Part shown: positions 62,342-64,000 of the stretch, one piece after another | Layout of the letters: every line of letters begins with the position of its first letter | How positions within the stretch are numbered: the first letter of the stretch is position 1 | Source: Neodiprion pinetum | Lineage: Eukaryota; Arthropoda; Insecta; Hymenoptera; Diprionidae | Assembly (NCBI RefSeq): GCF_021155775.2 | Contig: NC_060233.1 | Span: 30,597,077 to 30,661,076, forward strand | Length of the DNA stretch: 64,000 nt | Direction: 5' to 3' | Program-made: the position numbers and the translations under genes | The notes under the pieces: generated by a model | Told to the model about the DNA's origin: nothing | Seen by the model: only the letters and a program-made list of their open reading frames with translations | The model's database searches: none

Positions 62342-63681
62342 GTGCCACAATTGATTTATTCCAGCACTTTTGAAAATCGCGAAAATTTTCGCCAAAAATA
62401 CAAAGGGGTTAACCTTCCTTTTTTTTTTACCAAAAAATTTTTCGTCTCAGAATCGATTCGTATGACTCTTTCCCGACCAATTGAACCCCAAGGAACTCAG
62501 AAAACGCAGCAAAAGGAGCGTGGGATCAACGGGAGAGAAGATACAAGGAAAAAGGCACCTGCTGAAAAATGTCGAAAATTCAGGTTTTCGTTTTTTGGCT
62601 GTCACTTTCCATGCGTTGATCGCAGCGTATTGGGACTGCGCCCAATCGATTTCTCTCGCAAAATTACGTCGGAATAGTGCCACAATTAATTTATTCCAGC
62701 ACTTTTGAAAATCGCGAAAATTTTCGCCAAAAATACAAAGGGGTTAACCTTCCTTTTTTTTTTACCAACAAATTTTTCGTCTCAGAATTGATTCGTATGA
62801 CTCTTTCCCGACCAATTGGACCCCAAGGAACTCAGAAAACGCAGCAAAAGGAGCGTGGGATCAACGGGAGAGAAGATACGAGGAAAGAAGCACCAGCTGA
62901 AAAATGTCGAAAACTCGGGTTTTCGTTTTTCGGCTGTAACTTTCGATGCGTTGATCGCAGCGTATTGGGACTGCGCCCAATCGATTTCTCTCGCAAAATT
63001 ACGTCGGAATAGTGCCACAATTGATTTATTCCAGCACTTTTGAAAATCGCGAAAATTTTCGCCAAAAATACAAAGGGGTTAACCTTCCTTTTTTTTTTAC
63101 CAAAAAATTTTTCGTCTCAGAATCGATTCGTATGACTCTTTCCCGACCAATTGGACCCCTAGGAACTCAGAAAACGCAGCAAAAGGAGCGTGGGATCAAC
63201 GGGAGAGAAGATACAAGGAAAAAAGCACCTGCTGAAAAATGTCGAAAATTCAGGTTTTCGTTTTTTGGCTGTAACTTTCGATGCGTTGATCGCAGCGTAT
63301 TGGGACTGCGCCCAATCGATTTCTCTCGCAAAATTACGTCGGAATAGTGCCACAATTAATTTATTCCAGCACTTTTGAAAATCGCGAAAATTTTCGCCAA
63401 AAATACAAAGGGGTTAACCTTCCTTTTTTTTTTACCAAAAAATTTTTCGTCTCAGAATTGATTCGTATGACTCTTTCCCGACCAATTGGACCCCAAGGAA
63501 CTCAGAAAACGCAGCAAAAGGAGCGTGGGATCAACGGGAGAAAAGATACGAGGAAAAAAGCACCTGCTGAAAAATGTCGAAAACTCAGGTTTTCGCTTTT
63601 CGGCTGTAACTTTCGATGCGTTGATCGCAGCGTATTGGGACTGCGCCCAATCGATTTCTCTCGCAAAATTACGTCGGAATA
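62342..63681 (+). repeat. Higher-order repeat 3: four monomers A-B-C-D (1340 bp)
   Basis: Begins with a chimeric A (AATCGATTCG as in H or C, then TTGAACCCC as in A), followed by B and C identical to earlier copies and a D whose 3' neighbour is not E. E, F, G and H are missing. Confidence 0.9.
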
Positions 63682-64000
63682 GTGCCACAATTGATTTATT
63701 CCAGCACTTTTGAAAATCGCGAAAATTTTCGCCAAAAATACAAAGGGGTTAACCTTCCTTTTTTTTTTACCAAAAAATTTTTCGTCTCAGAATCGATTCG
63801 TATGACTCTTTCCCGACCAATTGAACCCCAAGGAACTCAGAAAACGCAGCAAAAGGAGCGTGGGATCAACGGGAGAGAAGATACAAGGAAAAAGGCACCT
63901 GCTGAAAAATGTCGAAAATTCAGGTTTTCGTTTTTTGGCTGTCACTTTCCATGCGTTGATCGCAGCGTATTGGGACTGCGCCCAATCGATTTCTCTCGCA
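63682..64000 (+). repeat. Start of a further higher-order repeat (chimeric A), cut by the window end
   Basis: It has the same AATCGATTCG / TTGAACCCC combination as the A monomer at 62342, then AAAGGCACC and CACTTTCCATG. The four-monomer unit may therefore be repeating beyond the window. Confidence 0.85.

Larger units (their letters stand above)
54345..64000 (+). repeat. 335-bp satellite DNA array (about 28.8 monomers, open at window end)
   Basis: Head-to-tail copies with an exact 335-bp step: the GTGCCACAATT landmark falls at 54972, 55307, 55642, 55977 and so on without a single length change through 63682. Each monomer carries a T9-10 tract before TACCA(A/T)(A/C)AAATTTTT, a GTTAACC site, the AATCGATTTCTC block and the palindrome GCGAAAATTTTCGC. 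All copies are in one orientation. The repeated 111-, 78-, 77- and 75-codon open frames on both strands are not genes. The 111-codon frame starts at GTG, ends at each monomer junction, and cannot read on because 335 is not a multiple of three. A monomer of about 335 bp is in the normal size range for insect satellites. Centromeric or pericentromeric location is likely but inferred. Confidence 0.98.

Noticed and set aside
54972..64000. Recurrent 111-codon forward frames and 75-78 codon frames on both strands, once per 335 bp
   Set aside because: They are by-products of the satellite. The 111-codon frame begins with GTG, stops at every monomer junction, and cannot continue because 335 is not divisible by three. 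Both strands are open alike and there is no domain.
54672..64000. CENP-B box in the satellite monomer
   Set aside because: I searched the monomer by eye on both strands for TTCG....A..CGGG. The nearest matches lack the CGGG core.
54345..64000. CRISPR-like array
   Set aside because: There are no short repeats separated by unique spacers. The whole 335-bp unit is repeated, in a eukaryotic sequence context.

Overview
This is a eukaryotic, gene-poor window. The AT-rich background, abundant poly-A/T tracts, TA microsatellites, short inverted-repeat elements and GT-AG introns of minimal size point to an animal, most likely an insect. I lean weakly towards Hymenoptera because CpG dinucleotides do not look depleted, but nothing in the window fixes the taxon. 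I recognised no conserved protein domain, rRNA or convincing tRNA. The open frames outside the satellite are short, often start at non-ATG codons, run through homopolymer or purine/pyrimidine tracts, and overlap on both strands. I treat almost all of them as chance.

Layout. 1-43.2 kb is AT-rich non-coding DNA (intergenic or large-intron). It carries microsatellites, a copy of a dispersed repeat at about 1.42-1.74 kb, a roughly 560-bp foldback element at 5.21-5.77 kb, a poly-C and a poly-G tract 0.75 kb apart, short inverted-repeat elements near 14.8 kb and 34.3 kb (the latter with Tc1/mariner-like ends and TA flanks), a cluster of ATCGAT sites at 30.7-31.2 kb, a G-quadruplex motif at 37.0 kb, and three weak gene-start candidates (6.1, 15.4 and 31.9 kb). 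43.2-49.5 kb is clearly more GC-rich and may be a promoter/5' region or regulatory block, with no identifiable product. 49.8-50.75 kb holds two short inverted-repeat elements side by side.

50.9-54.3 kb is a decayed satellite border. Ancient, strongly diverged monomers of the satellite lie at 50.91-50.99, 51.41-51.98 and 53.44-53.67 kb. They are interrupted by unrelated DNA, including a segment of about 1.45 kb that carries the second copy of the dispersed repeat from 1.4 kb.

54.35-64.0 kb is an uninterrupted head-to-tail satellite array with a 335-bp monomer, running off the window. Its edge monomer is diverged. Deeper in, monomer variants are arranged into higher-order repeats that shorten along the array: an 8-monomer unit (2680 bp), then a 6-monomer unit (2010 bp), then a 4-monomer unit (1340 bp). 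All start with the same A-B-C-D order, and corresponding monomers are almost identical between units. A distinctive monomer (H) recurs 11 monomers apart, suggesting an older 11-monomer unit. This nested loss of monomers from the tail of the unit, with recognisable recombination junctions, is the most interesting structure in the window.
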